Assembly: GCF_000186865.1 (NCBI RefSeq)
Contig: NW_008705567.1
Span: 442,832 to 467,348, forward strand
DNA length: 24,517 bases
Direction: 5' to 3'
DNA from: Aureococcus anophagefferens
Lineage: Eukaryota > Sar > Pelagophyceae > Pelagomonadales > Pelagomonadaceae
Notes under the pieces: model-generated
What the model was told of the DNA's origin: nothing
Database searches by the model: none
What the model saw: the letters and a program-made list of their open reading frames with translations, nothing else
Translations under genes and position numbers: made by a program
Shown here: one piece after another, positions 1 to 8,538 of the stretch
Layout: each line of letters opens with the position of its first letter
Numbering within the stretch: the first letter of the stretch is position 1

Positions 1-881
1 TGCACGTCGGCGAAGATCGGCTCGATCCCGCCGAGGTAGCGCGACCGAGGCGCGGGCGCGGCGCGGGCCGCGGGCGGCGGCGCGGCCGCGGGCGCCGCCG
101 CGGCCGCGGCCGCGGCCTCCCGCTGGAGCCGCCGCGCCTCGCGGAGCTTCTTCATGACCCAATCGGGGGCGGCTTTTTTGGCCGGCTCGGGCGCGGGCTC
201 GGGCTCGGGCTCGGGCGCGGGCTCGGGCTCGGGCGCGGCGGCGGCGACCTCCGCGGCTTCCGCCACCGCCTTCCGTATCGCGTGGTTCTCGACGAGGTGG
301 CGCGCCGCCGGAGGCAGCTCGACGCCCGTCAAGGGCGACGTCCGCTTCCCGCGGTCGAACCAGGCCTCGACGGCGCGGCGCTCGTAGGTCTGGCCGTCGC
401 CGACGAGCAGGACGGGGTCGACGAAGGGCTCGAGGGTCAGCGGGCACGTCTGCGAATCGGGCGCGGGCGCCACGGGCGGCTCCGCGGCGGCGGGCGACGG
501 CGGCGCGGGCTCGTCCGGCGGCGGCGACGGCGGCGCGGGCTCGTCCGGCGGCGGCGACGGCGGCGCGGGCTCCTCCGCGGGCGGCGACGGCGGCGCGGGC
601 TCCTCCGCGGGCGGCGACGGCGGCGCGACCGCCGCGGGCGGCTCGTCGTCCAGCAGATTCGCCCAACACACCGGGCAGTACCAACCTATCACGCCATCTG
701 CGTCCTGGTCGCTCACGAGGCCGCGCGCATCCTCGTCGGCGCACGCGATACAGGTCACGTGCGCACAAGACCTCGTTCGACAGCCGTCGCACATGACCTC
801 GGGCGTCTCGCCGTCTTCGTCTTCATGCTTGCCACAAAAGAAGCATATTTCCACTTTTTTCTTGCGTCGGCGCGGCGGCAT
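1..881 (-). CDS. PHD finger plus U-box protein, probable E3 ubiquitin ligase (C-terminus off the window)
   Basis: One open frame runs from ATG at 881 to the left edge, about 293 codons without a stop. Residues 13-72 fit a PHD finger: C13-x2-C16, C31-x2-C34, H41-x2-C44 and C69-x2-C72, with the typical WYCPVC ending. Residues 80-135 are a Pro/Ala/Glu/Asp-rich linker of five tandem repeats like PPSPPAEEPA. Residues 146-208 match a U-box: CPLTLEPFVDPVLL, then DGQTYERRAVEAWF, then TSPLTG. After that comes a Glu/Pro/Ala-rich stretch and a basic helix near WVMKKLREARRLQ. U-box domains recruit E2 enzymes for ubiquitin transfer; PHD fingers often read histone tails or bind other partners. A role in chromatin-linked ubiquitination is therefore inference. 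The domain calls are strong; substrate and location are unknown, and the C-terminus is missing. Confidence 0.87.
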   Translation of the reverse strand, partial: MPPRRRKKKVEICFFCGKHEDEDGETPEVMCDGCRTRSCAHVTCIACADEDARGLVSDQDADGVIGWYCPVCWANLLDDEPPAAVAPPSPPAEEPAPPSPPAEEPAPPSPPPDEPAPPSPPPDEPAPPSPAAAEPPVAPAPDSQTCPLTLEPFVDPVLLVGDGQTYERRAVEAWFDRGKRTSPLTGVELPPAARHLVENHAIRKAVAEAAEVAAAAPEPEPAPEPEPEPAPEPAKKAAPDWVMKKLREARRLQREAAAAAAAAPAAAPPPAARAAPAPRSRYLGGIEPIFADV

Positions 882-1081
882 AGTAAAATGCGGACGGCGT
901 AGGAGTAGGATACCGCCGGTCTTAGCTCACATCGGCTCCGGAGAGCAATCGGACGGCATGCCGGCAACCAAGCTCTTCACAAATGCACTGTGCACTGCAT
1001 CATGTCGACAAGCACACGAAAACTTAGGATTTTTTTTGCGCTGCAGGGGCGGCCCTCGCGCGTGGGTGTAGACAAGGCGCC

Positions 1082-2107
1082 TCAGGCGCGGGGCTCCTCC
1101 TCCGCGGCGTCGTCGGCCGGGTCCGGCGGCGCGTCGCGCTTCGGCGCCCTCGAGGAGAACGCGGCGATGGACCGGACCTTGGTCGCGAGGCGCGCGAGCG
1201 AGAGGCGGCTTTTGTCGTCGCGCTTGCGCTTGGCGCCGAACTCGTCGCGGTTGACGCCGAAGAAGGCGGACACGCGGCGCCGCGGCGCCTGGTCGATCTT
1301 CGTCTCCATGCGCGCGATCTCCCGGAGCTCCGGCGGCGGCCGCGCGCCCTCGGCGTCGGCCGGCGGCGGCCGGAAGGCCGCGAGGACCTCGGGCGAGAAG
1401 CGCGCGTTCCGCTCCGCGAGGGCCAGGGGCGTGAGCTTCTTCCGGTCGTCCCGCTGGCTCAGGTTCAGGTAGCCGTGGGACCGCTGGTAGGTCACGAGGA
1501 TCTTCGCGGCGTCGGCGTCGCCCTTGTCGACGGCGATCCACAGCAGCGTGCGGCCGCGGTCGTCGCGGCAGTCGAGGTCGCCCGTGGCGAAGAGCTCCGC
1601 GCAGAGCGCCTCGAAGCGCGCCGCCGTGCCCTCGACGCGGACGGGGAAGCAGGCCTCGGCGGCGAGCCACGCGCGCGTCGGGGGCTTGCGCCGCGCGCGG
1701 CTCGCGAGGCGGTCGTGGAGGTCGCGGCTCGCGGCGCGCGCGCGCGCGAGGAACGACCGCCGCGGCCGCGGCGGCGGCGGCTCCGCGTGCGCGGGGGGCT
1801 CGCCGTTCGCGTGTCCGTCGAAGAACGCGTCGATGTGCCGCTTTTTTTCCTGCGGCGCGGCGCGGTGGCGCCGGGACCCGCGCCGGTGCTTCTTGTGCCG
1901 GCGGTGCGGCGACTTCGGCGGCGGCGCCGGCGCGTCCTTCGCGGCGTCGCCCTCGCCCTCGGCGCCCGGCGAGAAGATGGGCCCGGCGTAGCACACGAGC
2001 TGGTAGGGCTCGAGGGCCGGAATCTTGTTGAAGTCGACGCAGTAGGGCGACACGGCGCTCGGGCCCACGGCCTCGTCGGGACCGTCGGAAGGGGGCTCGC
2101 GGACCAT
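1082..2107 (-). CDS. Ankyrin-repeat-like protein with basic and acidic low-complexity regions
   Basis: A 341-residue frame with start ATG at 2107 (MVREPPSDGPDEAVG). The frame is open further upstream, with another ATG at 2179, but that part runs into a repetitive GC-rich spacer and does not look coding. The middle holds an ankyrin-like unit: LDCRDDRGRTLLWIAVDKGD, then ADAAKILVTY, followed by a weaker unit around KKLTPLALAERNARFSPEVL. Before it lies a Lys/Arg/His-rich stretch (RRHKKHRRGSRRHR) that could be a nuclear localisation signal. After it are another basic patch (FGAKRKRDDKSR) and an acidic tail (DPADDAAEEEPRA). Ankyrin repeats are protein-binding modules, so a scaffold role is inferred. 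The gene ends 200 bp upstream of the PHD/U-box gene on the same strand. Confidence 0.7.
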   Translation of the reverse strand: MVREPPSDGPDEAVGPSAVSPYCVDFNKIPALEPYQLVCYAGPIFSPGAEGEGDAAKDAPAPPPKSPHRRHKKHRRGSRRHRAAPQEKKRHIDAFFDGHANGEPPAHAEPPPPRPRRSFLARARAASRDLHDRLASRARRKPPTRAWLAAEACFPVRVEGTAARFEALCAELFATGDLDCRDDRGRTLLWIAVDKGDADAAKILVTYQRSHGYLNLSQRDDRKKLTPLALAERNARFSPEVLAAFRPPPADAEGARPPPELREIARMETKIDQAPRRRVSAFFGVNRDEFGAKRKRDDKSRLSLARLATKVRSIAAFSSRAPKRDAPPDPADDAAEEEPRA

Positions 2108-2262
2108 CGCGGCGGCGGCGGGGACCCGACCCCGACCTGTTAAGCCCAGGCGGGCGCAAGTCGGGCTGCCCCACGGCATCGAGGGGCAAACATCATCCTC
2201 AAAAACGCCTCGATCTTGCGCACGCGAGCCCGCGCTTGGCGCGTCGGACGTCGCGGCTGCGG

Positions 2263-2361
2263 CTGGGCGCGAGGCCTGTCGAACGGCGCGCGGCTGGGCG
2301 CGAGGTCTGTCGAACGGGCGCGAGCTGCGCCTGGGCGCGAGGACTGTCGAACGGGCGCGGC
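2263..2361. repeat. Three imperfect tandem repeats in a divergent promoter
   Basis: The unit CTGGGCGCGAGG followed by one base and CTGTCGAACGG occurs at about 2263, 2294 and 2331. It lies in the 280-bp spacer between the divergent ankyrin gene (start 2107) and the plastid-leader gene (start 2388). No transcription factor site was recognised. The repeat keeps both strands free of stops and so produces spurious long open frames. Confidence 0.7.
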
Positions 2362-2387
2362 GCGGTCCGCGCCGCCATCGATCGCTC

Positions 2388-3173
2388 ATGTCCTTGGCGC
2401 GCCTCGTCCTCTCGTGCGTCGCCGCGGCGCTCGCCTTCGCGCCGCGCGCGCCGCGCGCGGCGCCGCGGCCGACGATGTTGAAAAGCGTCGCCGAATCGCT
2501 GCGCGACGCCCACATGGCGACGCTCGCGCGGCTCGCGTCGAACCTCAAGAACGTGAAGCTCGAGGACATCGAGGAGGTCTTCGTCACGGACGTCTACCCC
2601 GACCACGTGAAGATCCAGGTCATGACGTGCGAGGCCGACGGCTGCGTGAGCCTGCTCGTGCCCATCGAATTCCAGCGCCGCTGCGACGAGGGCGACGGCT
2701 TCGACGAGTGCGTCATCGAGAACGTCGTGCGGCTCGACGCGGCGCTGATGAACGAGGCCGCGGCGCGCGCGGCGGCGCCGGCGCGGCCGCCGAGGAGCGC
2801 GCGCTACGTCACTTTGCGAGCCGACGACGCGGCCGCGAAGCCGGCCTGGTGGCCCGCGGCCGCGCCGGACGGCGAGCTGTCGCGCGCCTGCGCCGCGGCG
2901 CGCGAGATCCTCAACGACCAGTTCCACGACGACGTCGCGGCCATCGCTGCCAGGCGGGTCGAGAGGGACATCGACTTCGCGGTGGTGGAGGAGCTCTGCC
3001 CCGCGGGCTTCCTCGTCGGCGTCGGCGGCGCCGCGGGGACGGACGTCGTCGACTTCCGCTTCAAGTGCGTCGCGCAGGACGTCGACGAGCTCCACGCGGC
3101 CGTCGTCGGCGCCGTCGCCGACGCGCAGCGCGCCGAGGACGACGGCGCCGCGGACCCCTGGGCGCCCTTCTAG
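2388..3173 (+). CDS. Probable plastid-targeted protein of unknown function
   Basis: A 261-residue frame with ATG at 2388 and TAG at 3171-3173. The N-terminus MSLARLVLSCVAAALAFAP is a hydrophobic signal peptide ending in an AFAP motif. This is the form known from bipartite leaders of stramenopiles with secondary red plastids, where the Phe follows the signal-peptidase cut. An Arg/Ala/Pro-rich transit-like stretch follows. The mature part starts near MLKSVAESLRDAHMATLARL and includes VTDVYPDHVKIQVMTCEADG, then VSLLVPIEFQRRC, and an acidic C-terminus ending PWAPF. I do not recognise the family. The predominantly acidic mature chain without membrane segments suggests a soluble stromal protein. 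The gene converges with the hydrolase gene, 23 bp away. Confidence 0.75.
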   Translation: MSLARLVLSCVAAALAFAPRAPRAAPRPTMLKSVAESLRDAHMATLARLASNLKNVKLEDIEEVFVTDVYPDHVKIQVMTCEADGCVSLLVPIEFQRRCDEGDGFDECVIENVVRLDAALMNEAAARAAAPARPPRSARYVTLRADDAAAKPAWWPAAAPDGELSRACAAAREILNDQFHDDVAAIAARRVERDIDFAVVEELCPAGFLVGVGGAAGTDVVDFRFKCVAQDVDELHAAVVGAVADAQRAEDDGAADPWAPF

Positions 3174-3196
3174 GGCGCCGTGTAAACATATGTGAA

Positions 3197-4183
3197 TTAC
3201 GCGGCGACGGCCCGCCGCACCGTCTCGAGGAACGGCGCCTCTTCGTCGTACATGGCGCGGAACGCGTAGTCGAGGTGGCCCGCGTCCGGGAGCGTCTCCC
3301 GGTCCACCGCCGTCGCCGGCGCGCGCGCCGCGAGCGCGGCGCAGAGCGCGTCGGCGGCCGACGGCGGCGCCGTCGCGTCGCCGAGGCCGTGGACGACCGT
3401 GACCTTCGCCGGCGGCCGCGCGTCCGCGTCGAACGCGACGGCCGGCGAGTTGCGGTCCATGGCGCCGTCGAACGCGCCGCCGAGCGCGGAGATCGCCGCG
3501 ACGCCCCGCGTCGACTCGTGCGCGTAGTGCGCCTTCAGGTCGTAGACCCCCGAGCAGAGCACCGCGTGTCGCGGCGGCGCGTGGGCCGGCCCGCGGCAGA
3601 GGAGCGCGGCCGCGACGAGGTGCGCGCCCGCGGAGAGGCCGACCGCGACGACGTCGCCCGGCCGCGCGGCCTCGGCCCAGGCGAGGGCCGCGCCGACGCC
3701 GGCGACCATGCTGTCGCCGTCCTCCAGGGGCCAGACGCCGTAGTCCACAACAGCGACGTCCGCATCGCACGCGTCGCCCACGTTCGCCGCGAGGAGCCGG
3801 TAGAGCCGGCTGTCGTCGCCGTGGGACCACGACCCGCCGGGCACGATGACGACGAGCGGCCGCGCGCCGGCCCCCGGCCGCTCGTAGAGGTCGACGGCCG
3901 CGGCCGCGCCGACGGCGACGCGCCGCGGCGCCGCCGCGGCGCGCCACGCGCGGACGAGCGCCGCGCACGCGGCGCCGAGCGGCGCGCCGCGCGCCTCGGC
4001 GGCCTCGGCGCCGAGCGCGACGAAGCCCGCGACGGCCTCGAAGGCCGTGAAGAGGCGCCAGGCGACGCGCGAGTCCCGGAGGCCCCGCGCGACGGCGCCG
4101 GGCAGCCGCCTCGCGACGGCGCCCTCGGCGTCCGCCGCGCCGCCGACGCCGCACGCGACGACGCCCGTGATCACCGCGGGCAT
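3197..4183 (-). CDS. Alpha/beta-hydrolase fold esterase, resembling prenylcysteine methylesterase / kynurenine formamidase
   Basis: The frame has an in-frame ATG at 4183 and gives 328 residues. Catalytic features are in order: oxyanion region VIVPGGSWSHGDDSRLY; nucleophile S184 in VGLSAGAH; D269 in VVHGLGDATAPP; H303 in DAGHLDY. The G-x-S-A-G-x-H elbow and PGGSW loop resemble the HGGxW class that includes isoprenylcysteine methylesterases and formamidases. The exact substrate cannot be read from sequence. The frame stays open upstream of 4183 and encodes a hydrophobic run (CCCQVLLACALLLGASAL) like a signal peptide, but with no in-frame ATG there. The true start may lie upstream behind an intron, so this model may be N-terminally short and the protein secretory or membrane-bound. 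Confidence 0.75.
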   Translation of the reverse strand: MPAVITGVVACGVGGAADAEGAVARRLPGAVARGLRDSRVAWRLFTAFEAVAGFVALGAEAAEARGAPLGAACAALVRAWRAAAAPRRVAVGAAAAVDLYERPGAGARPLVVIVPGGSWSHGDDSRLYRLLAANVGDACDADVAVVDYGVWPLEDGDSMVAGVGAALAWAEAARPGDVVAVGLSAGAHLVAAALLCRGPAHAPPRHAVLCSGVYDLKAHYAHESTRGVAAISALGGAFDGAMDRNSPAVAFDADARPPAKVTVVHGLGDATAPPSAADALCAALAARAPATAVDRETLPDAGHLDYAFRAMYDEEAPFLETVRRAVAA

Positions 4184-4352
4184 GAGCACGGCCGACGCCG
4201 CCTCGCGCCCCGCGCGCGCGAGCGCGCCGCCCGGCGCCGCGCTCCGCCCCAGCGCCGACGCGCCGAGGAGGAGCGCGCAGGCCAGCAGGACCTGGCAGCA
4301 GCAGCGACGCCATCGACGCTGCGTTCGGCGGTCGCGCGTGGGTTCGGCGCCC

Positions 4353-4461
4353 GTGGATTGCGTCGCGGGCGCCTTTCTTTGCGTGCGCGGTGGCTGCGGC
4401 GCCTGTGGATTGCGTCGCGGGCGCCTTTCTTCGCGTCGCGTGCGTGCGGTGGCTGCGACGA
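4353..4461. repeat. Two-copy tandem repeat, period about 52 bp
   Basis: The segment beginning GTGGATTGCGTCGCGGGCGC occurs at 4353 and again at 4405, followed each time by CTTTCTT and a diverging GTGCGGTGGCTGCG tail. It sits just upstream of the hydrolase gene, in its 5' region. It keeps frames open on both strands, so long open frames here are not reliable evidence for coding. Confidence 0.75.
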
Positions 4462-5539
4462 CACGAGCGCACGAGTGCTGCGCGACTAAGGCAGTTTCGC
4501 CGACTTCATGCTGAATGCAACTTGCAGTGTCGCGTCGGTACGCTCTCGGCGAGGTACGTGCAACTTAGGCTTGATCTGAGATCAGCCCCCCCAGGCTTTG
4601 CTCGTTTTGTCAGATCTGGGCTAAAACGCGTCTTTCGCTAGCCGATGCAGCGGTTCCAGGACTTGGCGCGGCGCTCGGTCTGTGGACCTTGCCGCGCCTC
4701 GGGCCCGGGTGCGAGTCGCTCGGGAAAGACCATCGGTCGAAGGCGAGCAACTTAGTTCGCGTCGGGGCAGCCCGTGGATGACGAGAACGGCCGTTAATGG
4801 TGGGGGGCGACCGACGAGAGGCCCAACTTAGTTCCAGGGCTCGAGCGGGCCGCGGCATCTCGAGTAAACACCGCCTGGAATGTCCCTCCCGAGTGGCCTG
4901 TCAAGGTTGCCGCGGCCCGAACGCCGCATGCATTGCGCAGTGAGCGCCGTGTCACCCGCGGCGCCGCGCGCCTCCCGGAGCCGGTGAGGTGATCTCGATC
5001 AAATCGGCTCGAGCCGAAGGGCTGCCGCGAGGGCATCTGATCGCCCTCATGACGAACGATTCCCGACGCTCTGTGACTCGAAGGCGACCGAAATTCGGGT
5101 CGGGGGAAGCTGCCGCGCCCCATTCCACCCCCTGAGGCTGCCCGTTTGCGCCACCTCGCAATCGTCCGGATGTCGCGTCTTTTCATGTGCCTCACCCACC
5201 ATGTTTGCGGACCCGCTGGGATCGTTGCACGTCGCTGCATATTCGAGGAGCACGGGGCCCTCTAAGGTGGAGATTCCATCAGCTGCCATAGCAGCTTCGA
5301 GCGCCTAACTAATCCAGATACTCGACGTCCTGCCGGGGATAAACGATGGTTCGACCGTAGAGCGGCAGGACGAGTACGGGACACGAAGCAAAAAAACGGG
5401 ACAAACGCACGGAGCGACTCCTCAGACCCCCGGGGGTCGCGCCCTACCGGTGGGGTGCGTCCCAGGAGCCGCGGGGCCCGGAACTGACGCGCCTGGGGGG
5501 GTCGATTTCAAATCGAGCCCTTAGGGGGTGGCTTCTAGG
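4462..5539. other. Intergenic region, about 1.1 kb, no convincing gene
   Basis: Base composition is more even than in neighbouring genes. Short open frames on the minus strand (4794-5240 and 5047-5289) show no recognisable domain and no third-position GC bias. The 5047-5289 frame starts at an ATG (MAADGISTLEGPVLLEYA) and could be a small protein, but nothing supports it. The word AACTTAG recurs at about 4562, 4749 and 4825. A perfect short palindrome, TCGATTTCAAATCGA, lies near 5500, downstream of the minus-strand SAM gene. No tRNA or other RNA gene was recognised. Confidence 0.5.
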
Positions 5540-6928
5540 TCAAAAGCGCTCTCGACGGATGATGCGCCGGCACCGCTCGTGCGTCAAAAGATTGCCAGCG
5601 AGGTCGGGCTGTCCTGAGAGTCGAAACTCCTCGTTGCCCCCATCGTCCTCCGAGTCCGAGCCGTCGTCAAATTTCGGCTCAGTAGGATATCCGTATCGCG
5701 TGCTGCTCAGATTGACGCAGTATTTCGTGGGTCCCTCAAAAACCTCGTACTCCGGACCCGAAAAATCTTTCGGCCGCCGAATCATGAGCTGGACGGTGTC
5801 GATATCGAACGCGCCGGTGAGGTCGAGTTCCTCGAGCTTGGGCGCCCAGATCTTCAAATAGTTGAGGTCGTCGGCCCGCCAGAAGCAGATGTGCTTGATC
5901 GCCGGGCAGACCAGGCGGAGAGGCTTTGACTTCGTGGTAGCGAGACCCCATATTTTGTAGCCGCCGAGGCACTCGAGGCGCGGGCAGCGGCTGATGCTGT
6001 CACCAAACCAATCCGAGCAAGAAAGTGTGACGCGTTTGAGCCAGAGAGTCTTGAGCAAGGGCAGATCCAGACGAACGTAGCACACGCTCACCGCGCAGGG
6101 TGCCTCGATGTCGATGACCTCCAGTAGAGGCGTATACGCTGCCGTGAAGTGCAGGGCGCGGATCGCCTGGGAGTCCAACTCCAGTGATTTGAGCTGCGGG
6201 AAGGAGATTCCATCGAAGTCAAGGATGTGGGGTTTGACATCTTCGTATTCTGGACGAATGTGGAGGTGCTGGAGGTGTCGGCCGAGCGCGCTCGCCGCGA
6301 GCGCTACCAAGTCGGATTGCGAGAGCTGGTTCTCCTCAAAGCGCAGAGTGATGGTTTCCTCGTCATCCGTGCGCTGGCGCTTCGCGTCGCGCGCCGCCTC
6401 CGCGACGTCGTCCTCGAAGCGCGCGATGACCTGGCGCAACTCGGGCGACGACTTGATCGGTTTGCGCAGCTCGGCCCGCATCGATGCGGAGAGCCGAGGC
6501 ATTGATGCTGGTGTCACCGTGGCTGCGGGAGGCGCCGCCGCCGCCGGTGCAGGATCAGGGATTGGTGTGGCGGGAGCGGGCGCCGGGGCCGCGGGCGCGG
6601 GCGCGGGCTCTGGGACAGGCGCCGGGGCCGCGGGCGCGGGCGCGGGCTCGGGGACAGGCGCGGCGGCCGCGGGCGCAGGAGCCGCCGCCGCCGGTGCAGG
6701 ATCAGGGACTGGTGTGGCAGGCGTGGGATCGGCCTGAAGCCGGCGGCGGAGCTTTCGAACGTGTACGAAAGTCATGCCAATGCGGTTCTCCAGCTCATCT
6801 TTCGTGATGAGCCCCTCGTCTAGCAGCTCTTCAACGCTCTCGATGCCGAGCTGGATCAGAGGCTCGTAGAAATGGCCTATCTCCACGTCCTTCAGCAGTT
6901 CATTCATCGCGCTTTTGGAGTCGGCCAT
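5540..6928 (-). CDS. SAM-domain and leucine-rich-repeat-like protein
   Basis: A 462-residue frame; ATG at 6928 (MADSKSAMNELLKDVEIGHF) is chosen because the open frame upstream has only a GTG. Residues 1-66 resemble a SAM domain: IGHFYEPLIQLGIESVEELL, then TKDELENRIGMTF, then VRKLRRRL. Residues 67-145 are almost pure Pro/Ala with Glu/Asp (PEPAPAPAAPAP repeats). A charged segment (VIARFEDDVAEAARDAKRQR) leads into irregular leucine-rich units (FPQLKSLELDSQ, LLEVIDIEAP, LPLLKTLWLKRVTLS, APKLEELDLTGAFD), like the C-terminal half of F-box/LRR proteins but with no F-box seen. The tail is acidic (FDDGSDSEDDGG). Codon use in the LRR half is less GC-biased than in neighbouring genes. A protein-interaction role is inferred. 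Confidence 0.72.
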   Translation of the reverse strand: MADSKSAMNELLKDVEIGHFYEPLIQLGIESVEELLDEGLITKDELENRIGMTFVHVRKLRRRLQADPTPATPVPDPAPAAAAPAPAAAAPVPEPAPAPAAPAPVPEPAPAPAAPAPAPATPIPDPAPAAAAPPAATVTPASMPRLSASMRAELRKPIKSSPELRQVIARFEDDVAEAARDAKRQRTDDEETITLRFEENQLSQSDLVALAASALGRHLQHLHIRPEYEDVKPHILDFDGISFPQLKSLELDSQAIRALHFTAAYTPLLEVIDIEAPCAVSVCYVRLDLPLLKTLWLKRVTLSCSDWFGDSISRCPRLECLGGYKIWGLATTKSKPLRLVCPAIKHICFWRADDLNYLKIWAPKLEELDLTGAFDIDTVQLMIRRPKDFSGPEYEVFEGPTKYCVNLSSTRYGYPTEPKFDDGSDSEDDGGNEEFRLSGQPDLAGNLLTHERCRRIIRRERF

Positions 6929-7117
6929 TCTCTCAAATTCTCGCGCCAGATCTCCACGAGATCTCACTGATCAGCGGGGAAGAATTCAGCGGGGCAGCGT
7001 ATTCAACCATGACTTCAGCCAAGGTCCTGGGCACCGTGGCGGGCACACACCGCCCCCCCCCGACGAGCACGGAGAAAAAGCGGGGACGTGTGACTCGGGC
7101 CGGGCGCCCCGCCGGTC

Positions 7118-8115
7118 CTAGGACGAGGCGTCGTCGCGCGCGTTCCCGTCGCCGGCCGCGTCCGCGGCGGCGGTCGCGGTGCCCTTGAGGAGGCGGAAGC
7201 CGTCGACGAGGAGGTGCTTGGTCTCGACGTTGACCGTCTCGAAGACGACCATGCGCCGCCGGATCTCCGCGTCGCCCGCCGTCTGGCCGAGGTCGAAGAC
7301 GAGCATGAAGCAGGAGGGGATGCGCGCGGTCTCGACGAGGCGCTCCGGCGGGTAGGAGAGGATGATGTGGATGTCGGAGACGAGGAACTGGGCCGCCGGC
7401 GGGCCCGCGTCCAACGCCGGCTGCCACCAGACGTACGCGCCGTCTTTCGAGAGCCAGAGCTTGTGCGTCTTGGGCTTGTGGTGCGGCGCGTGCTTGATGA
7501 CGCGGAAGCCCCGCTGGAGCATGGCGGCGAACTCGTCGCGGAACGCGAGGGCGTTGGCGATGGTCTGCTTGCCGTCGGTCTCGTACTGGAGGTCCAGGTT
7601 CAGCGCCTGCTCGTACGTCCGGGGCCCCTCGTCGGCCGCGTCGCGCGCCGCCGCCGCGGGCGGCTCGCCGTAGGCGCTCTCGGCGCAGCCGTCGGGGCTC
7701 AGCACGTAGCGCATGATGGGGTAGGCCGGGAGGTCGCTGTTGCGGCTCACGGTGCTGTTGATCATCTCGTCGACCTGGCCCTCGAGCCAGTGGATGGGGT
7801 TGCTCGACCGGTAGGGCTCGACGGGCAGCGCGAGCTCGAGGTCGTAGTCGTTGTCGCTGTCGCTGTCGGAGATGTCCACGTAGCGCTGCTGCGGGTACTG
7901 GCCCGTGCGCGCGATCTGGTGGAGCACCTGCGCGCCGGCGCCGTCGCGCGGCGGCGGCGCGCGCGCGCGGTCGCGCGCCGCGACGTCGGCGGGCGAGCGG
8001 TCCTCGGCGCGGTCCTCGGCGCGGTCCTCGGCGCGGCGCGCGCGCGCGGACGCGCCATCACCCGCGTCCCGCCCCGGGCCCGCGCCGCGAAGAGGCGCCG
8101 CTCGACGAGCACCAT
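7118..8115 (-). CDS. PH-like domain protein, two exons
   Basis: The coding core is 7927-7118, ending TAG at 7118-7120. Its N-terminal part has VLHQIARTGQYPQQRYVDIS, an acidic run (DSDSDNDYDLELAL) and WLEGQVDEMINSTVS. The C-terminal part resembles a PH domain: FAAMLQRGFRVIKHAPHHKP, LWLSKDGAYVWWQP, QFLVSDIHIILSYP, SCFMLVFDLGQ, and a final VDGFRLLKG helix. PH domains bind phosphoinositides or proteins, so membrane-linked signalling is inferred. This frame has no ATG before MINST, so I infer a short first exon from ATG 8115 (MVLVERRLFA) joined by a phase-0 intron. The best donor is GCGCGG at 8085 and the acceptor CAG ends at 7928 (158 nt). A GT donor at 8061 is the alternative and adds eight residues. 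Confidence 0.65.
7998..8037. repeat. 12-bp tandem repeat inside the inferred PH-gene intron
   Basis: GGTCCTCGGCGC is repeated about three times. On the gene's strand it would read AEDRAEDR if translated. It falls within the inferred intron 8085-7928, which supports treating that part as non-coding low-complexity sequence. Confidence 0.6.
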
Positions 8116-8538
8116 GGCGGCGGAGGCGCGGCGCGCGCCGCGGTGCGGGCGGCCGCGGGGCGCGTCCGACAAACGCGGCGAGGGCGCGCGGGGGACCGGC
8201 GCGCCCAGGCCGGTGGGTCGACGGCGTCCGACGACGGCAGCCCACGCAGCCTGGGCTTCACACGGCAGGACGCCTTTTTTGAGGAAACTTTGGTTTTCAT
8301 AGGCACTTTCCCATCAGTTGCCCTGCATCACGAAACCGATCACTTTCAGGGAGCCCGCCGGGCCGCGTCGTCGGGGCAGCCCGCCGCGCGGGCGTCGTCG
8401 AGGCCGCAAAAGTACTCTCGTAGCCACCTGTGAGGGCGCTCGAGAGATCGAAAGGATCGTACCTCCTTGGCGGCCCCTCGCGGTTCCGGCATCGATGCCG
8501 TAGGCGTCGCGCGCACCGCACGTCGACGCGGCGCGGCC
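8116..8538. promoter_or_regulatory. Divergent intergenic region, presumed bidirectional promoter
   Basis: This 423-bp spacer separates the PH-like gene (start 8115, minus) from the channel gene (start 8539, plus). It has an AT-richer patch around 8275-8305 (TTTTTTGAGGAAACTTTGG). An upstream ATG followed immediately by CCG and TAG sits at about 8495, a two-codon upstream open frame before the channel start. No TATA box or known site was recognised; the promoter role is inferred from gene orientation only. Confidence 0.4.

Noticed and set aside
2199..4489. Very long open frames (about 757 codons) on both strands at nearly the same place
   Set aside because: The translations are Arg/Gly/Ala-rich, with no motif, and are shadows of the plastid-leader and hydrolase genes. 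GC-rich codons remove stops from the other frames.
5047..5289. Possible 80-residue protein on the minus strand
   Set aside because: It starts with ATG and looks less random than its neighbours, but there is no domain, no codon bias and no supporting context.
5490..5525. Possible tRNA T-arm-like word (GGGTCGATTTCAAATC)
   Set aside because: No matching acceptor, D or anticodon arms could be drawn around it.
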